NCBI GenBank assembly: GCA_023426865.1
Contig: JAEZBT010000216.1
Coordinates: forward strand, 1-6,892
Length of the DNA stretch: 6,892 nt
Direction of reading: 5' to 3'
From: Actinomycetes bacterium
Lineage (GTDB): Bacteria; Actinomycetota; Actinomycetes; Actinomycetales; Cellulomonadaceae
In this document: in pieces, positions 5,839 to 6,892 of the stretch
Layout: every line of letters begins with the position of its first letter
How positions within the stretch are numbered: position 1 is the first letter of the stretch
Notes under the pieces: model-generated
What the model saw: the letters and a program-made list of their open reading frames with translations, nothing else
Database searches by the model: none
What the model was told of the DNA's origin: nothing
Program-made: the position numbers and the translations under genes

Positions 5839-5851
5839 GTCGTCGACCCTA
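5839..5851 (-). promoter_or_regulatory. Candidate leaderless promoter -10 (TAGGGT) of leuB
   Basis: On the minus strand TAGGGT (5851-5846) is followed by the seven bases CGACGAC and then the leuB ATG. This is the spacing expected if transcription begins at the start codon. No clear -35 is seen. The same bases contain AGGG, eight bases before the ATG, so a weak Shine-Dalgarno site on a longer transcript from the upstream gene is the alternative reading. Confidence 0.4.
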
Positions 5852-5916
5852 GCCTTCGTCCATCTGACGGGACGGTACGTCTCGCATCCCGGCCTATTTG
5901 CACGACTTCCCGCGCG

Positions 5917-6801
5917 TCAATGCCGGGGCGTCGACGGGTAGAGCACCTCGAAGGTCTCCAGCAGCACCTCGAGGTCGTCGTCGACCTCCACGCCCGTGCG
6001 GGCAAGGGTGCGCCGCCAGTACCGCTCGTGCTCACGACGCCAGCTCGCGAGCGTGCGGTCGGCCTCCCCCTCGCTCGCAGCGAAGGCCTCGTCGACGTCG
6101 CCGAAACGGCTGCGCCGCACCGCCGTCGTCCGGATGAGCGCGCGCGGGTGCCCGGCCCCGTCGAGGATGATCGACAGCTCGCCCACCTCCGGCACGGGCT
6201 CACCGGTGGCGGCAAGCTCTGCGAGGGCCGTCGAGGTGCCGGTCTTCTCCCCCGCGAGCACGAGTCCGAGCAGGTCGTCGGCCAGCCGCGGGTTGTCCCC
6301 GAACGACCACGCGGGCGGCGGGACGGTCGAGGCCACCGTCCCGCCCGTCACGACGTCGAGGCGTCCGAGCTTCGCCCGGCCTCTTGCCATCTCCCAGAAC
6401 GCCTGGACCTCTCCTTCGGCCGCCGAGCCGTCCGACTCCCGCCAGTCGAGCTGGTGCTCCGGCACACCGAAGCGTCGTGCGTACTCCGCCACCTCGGCAC
6501 GGGCTGCCGCGTCACCGTTGCGGTACCGGAACACCCGGCCCGCGAAGACGACGACGTGGTCACTTGCGACGCCGAAGTCGGCGTACCAGCCGCCCTCCGC
6601 GGACAGGGACTCGGCCAGGGCGTCGGCGAGCAGGTCGGCGCCGTCGTCGGGCCCCTCGATCTCCAGGAACGTCCAGACGGTCGGCTGCCCACCGACGGCC
6701 CCGTCCCCGACGTCGCGGCGGACCACGGTGACGGTGAAGCCGTCCAGCGCGAGCTCAGCTTCGGTCCGCAGGCTCTCCGCGAGGATCACGCCCTTGACCA
6801 T
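5917..6801 (-). CDS. Two-domain protein: actinobacterial domain of unknown function fused to an ASCH domain
   Basis: A 294-residue soluble protein. Residues 1-122 form a compact alpha/beta domain (KGVILAESLR, GGQPTVWTFLEIEGPDD, GGWYADFGVASDHVVVFAGR, VFRYRNGD, FGVPEHQLDW) that I recall as a stand-alone hypothetical protein in actinobacteria. Residues about 130-294 match nearly the whole length of YhfF/COG4405-type ASCH proteins: VQAFWEMARGRAKL, PPPAWSFGDNPRLADDLLGL, the signature G-x-K at 184-186 within LAGEKTGTSTAL, GELSIILDGAGHPRALIRTT, and DRTLASWRREHERYWRR. ASCH domains have a PUA-like fold and are linked to RNA binding or modification; one family (YqfB) is an N4-acetylcytidine amidohydrolase and another is reported as a ribonuclease, so the activity here is open. 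The conserved Gly-x-Lys and Thr residues are intact. GAAGGAAGGA upstream supports the ATG at 6801. It ends 78 bases before leuB on the same strand; a functional link to leucine synthesis is not evident. Confidence 0.88.
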   Translation of the reverse strand: MVKGVILAESLRTEAELALDGFTVTVVRRDVGDGAVGGQPTVWTFLEIEGPDDGADLLADALAESLSAEGGWYADFGVASDHVVVFAGRVFRYRNGDAAARAEVAEYARRFGVPEHQLDWRESDGSAAEGEVQAFWEMARGRAKLGRLDVVTGGTVASTVPPPAWSFGDNPRLADDLLGLVLAGEKTGTSTALAELAATGEPVPEVGELSIILDGAGHPRALIRTTAVRRSRFGDVDEAFAASEGEADRTLASWRREHERYWRRTLARTGVEVDDDLEVLLETFEVLYPSTPRH

Positions 6802-6827
6802 CGGCCCGTCCTTCCTTCGAGCTCTGA

Positions 6828-6875
6828 CAAGGGTGCGTCCGACGAACGAACGTGGGTTCGTTGGACGCCCCCTTG
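6828..6875. repeat. Long imperfect inverted repeat upstream of the ASCH fusion gene
   Basis: Arms 6828-6847 and 6856-6875 pair at 18 of 20 positions around an 8-base loop (6848-6855). The mismatches are 6834/6869 and 6841/6862; the second becomes a G-U pair in a plus-strand RNA, so the hairpin is slightly more stable in that direction. It lies 26 bases before the ASCH-gene start. It could be an operator for a dimeric repressor, the terminator of an unseen gene to the right, or an RNA hairpin in the leader. There is no U-tract on either side. Confidence 0.8.
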
Positions 6876-6892
6876 CTTGCGTCGAGCGGCGG

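Noticed and set aside
5881..5916. TTGACG on the minus strand (5919-5914) as a -35 box for leuB
   Set aside because: It overlaps the stop region of the ASCH gene, and the hexamers at 15-18 bases spacing (such as ATAGGC) match a -10 poorly; the TAGGGT nearer the gene is a better candidate.

Overview
The window is very GC-rich chromosomal DNA with densely packed genes, strong Shine-Dalgarno sites on most genes, and G/C at almost every third codon position. Together with the protein types this suggests a high-GC actinobacterium, probably of the Cellulomonas/Promicromonospora kind (an inference from style and gene content). No mobile element, tRNA, rRNA or CRISPR array is visible.

Left part (1-2324). 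The 5' end of a minus-strand gene, resembling small actinobacterial putative immunity proteins, runs off the left edge. A 160-base divergent spacer separates it from a plus-strand pair: a SigE-family sigma factor (274-819) and, one base later, a single-pass membrane protein with a Pro-rich stalk and a predicted extracytoplasmic beta-propeller-like domain (821-2086). These two look like one translationally coupled signalling unit. A separate 54-residue Cys/His-rich protein (2160-2324) follows, probably with its own promoter. A 12-bp perfect hairpin (2344-2377) closes this convergent junction from both sides.

Central part (2395-5838, minus strand). This is a branched-chain amino acid block, transcribed in the order leuB (3-isopropylmalate dehydrogenase), ilvE paralogue B, ilvE paralogue A. 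LeuB makes the leucine keto-acid precursor and the aminotransferases add the amino group. The two aminotransferases are a tandem duplication, 79% identical over a 200-residue core by hand count. Copy A looks canonical. Copy B has changes right at the active site.

Right part (5917-6892, minus strand). A 294-residue protein joins a small actinobacterial domain of unknown function to an almost full-length ASCH-domain protein. Upstream of it is a striking 20-base-arm inverted repeat (6828-6875).

The points most worth a second look are the ilvE duplication with active-site divergence, the ASCH fusion, the two TANNNT-7-ATG arrangements that predict leaderless mRNAs (leuB and the 54-residue gene), the Cys/His microprotein and the inverted repeat. 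I see no clear multi-gene system that is wholly new; most genes belong to recognisable families.
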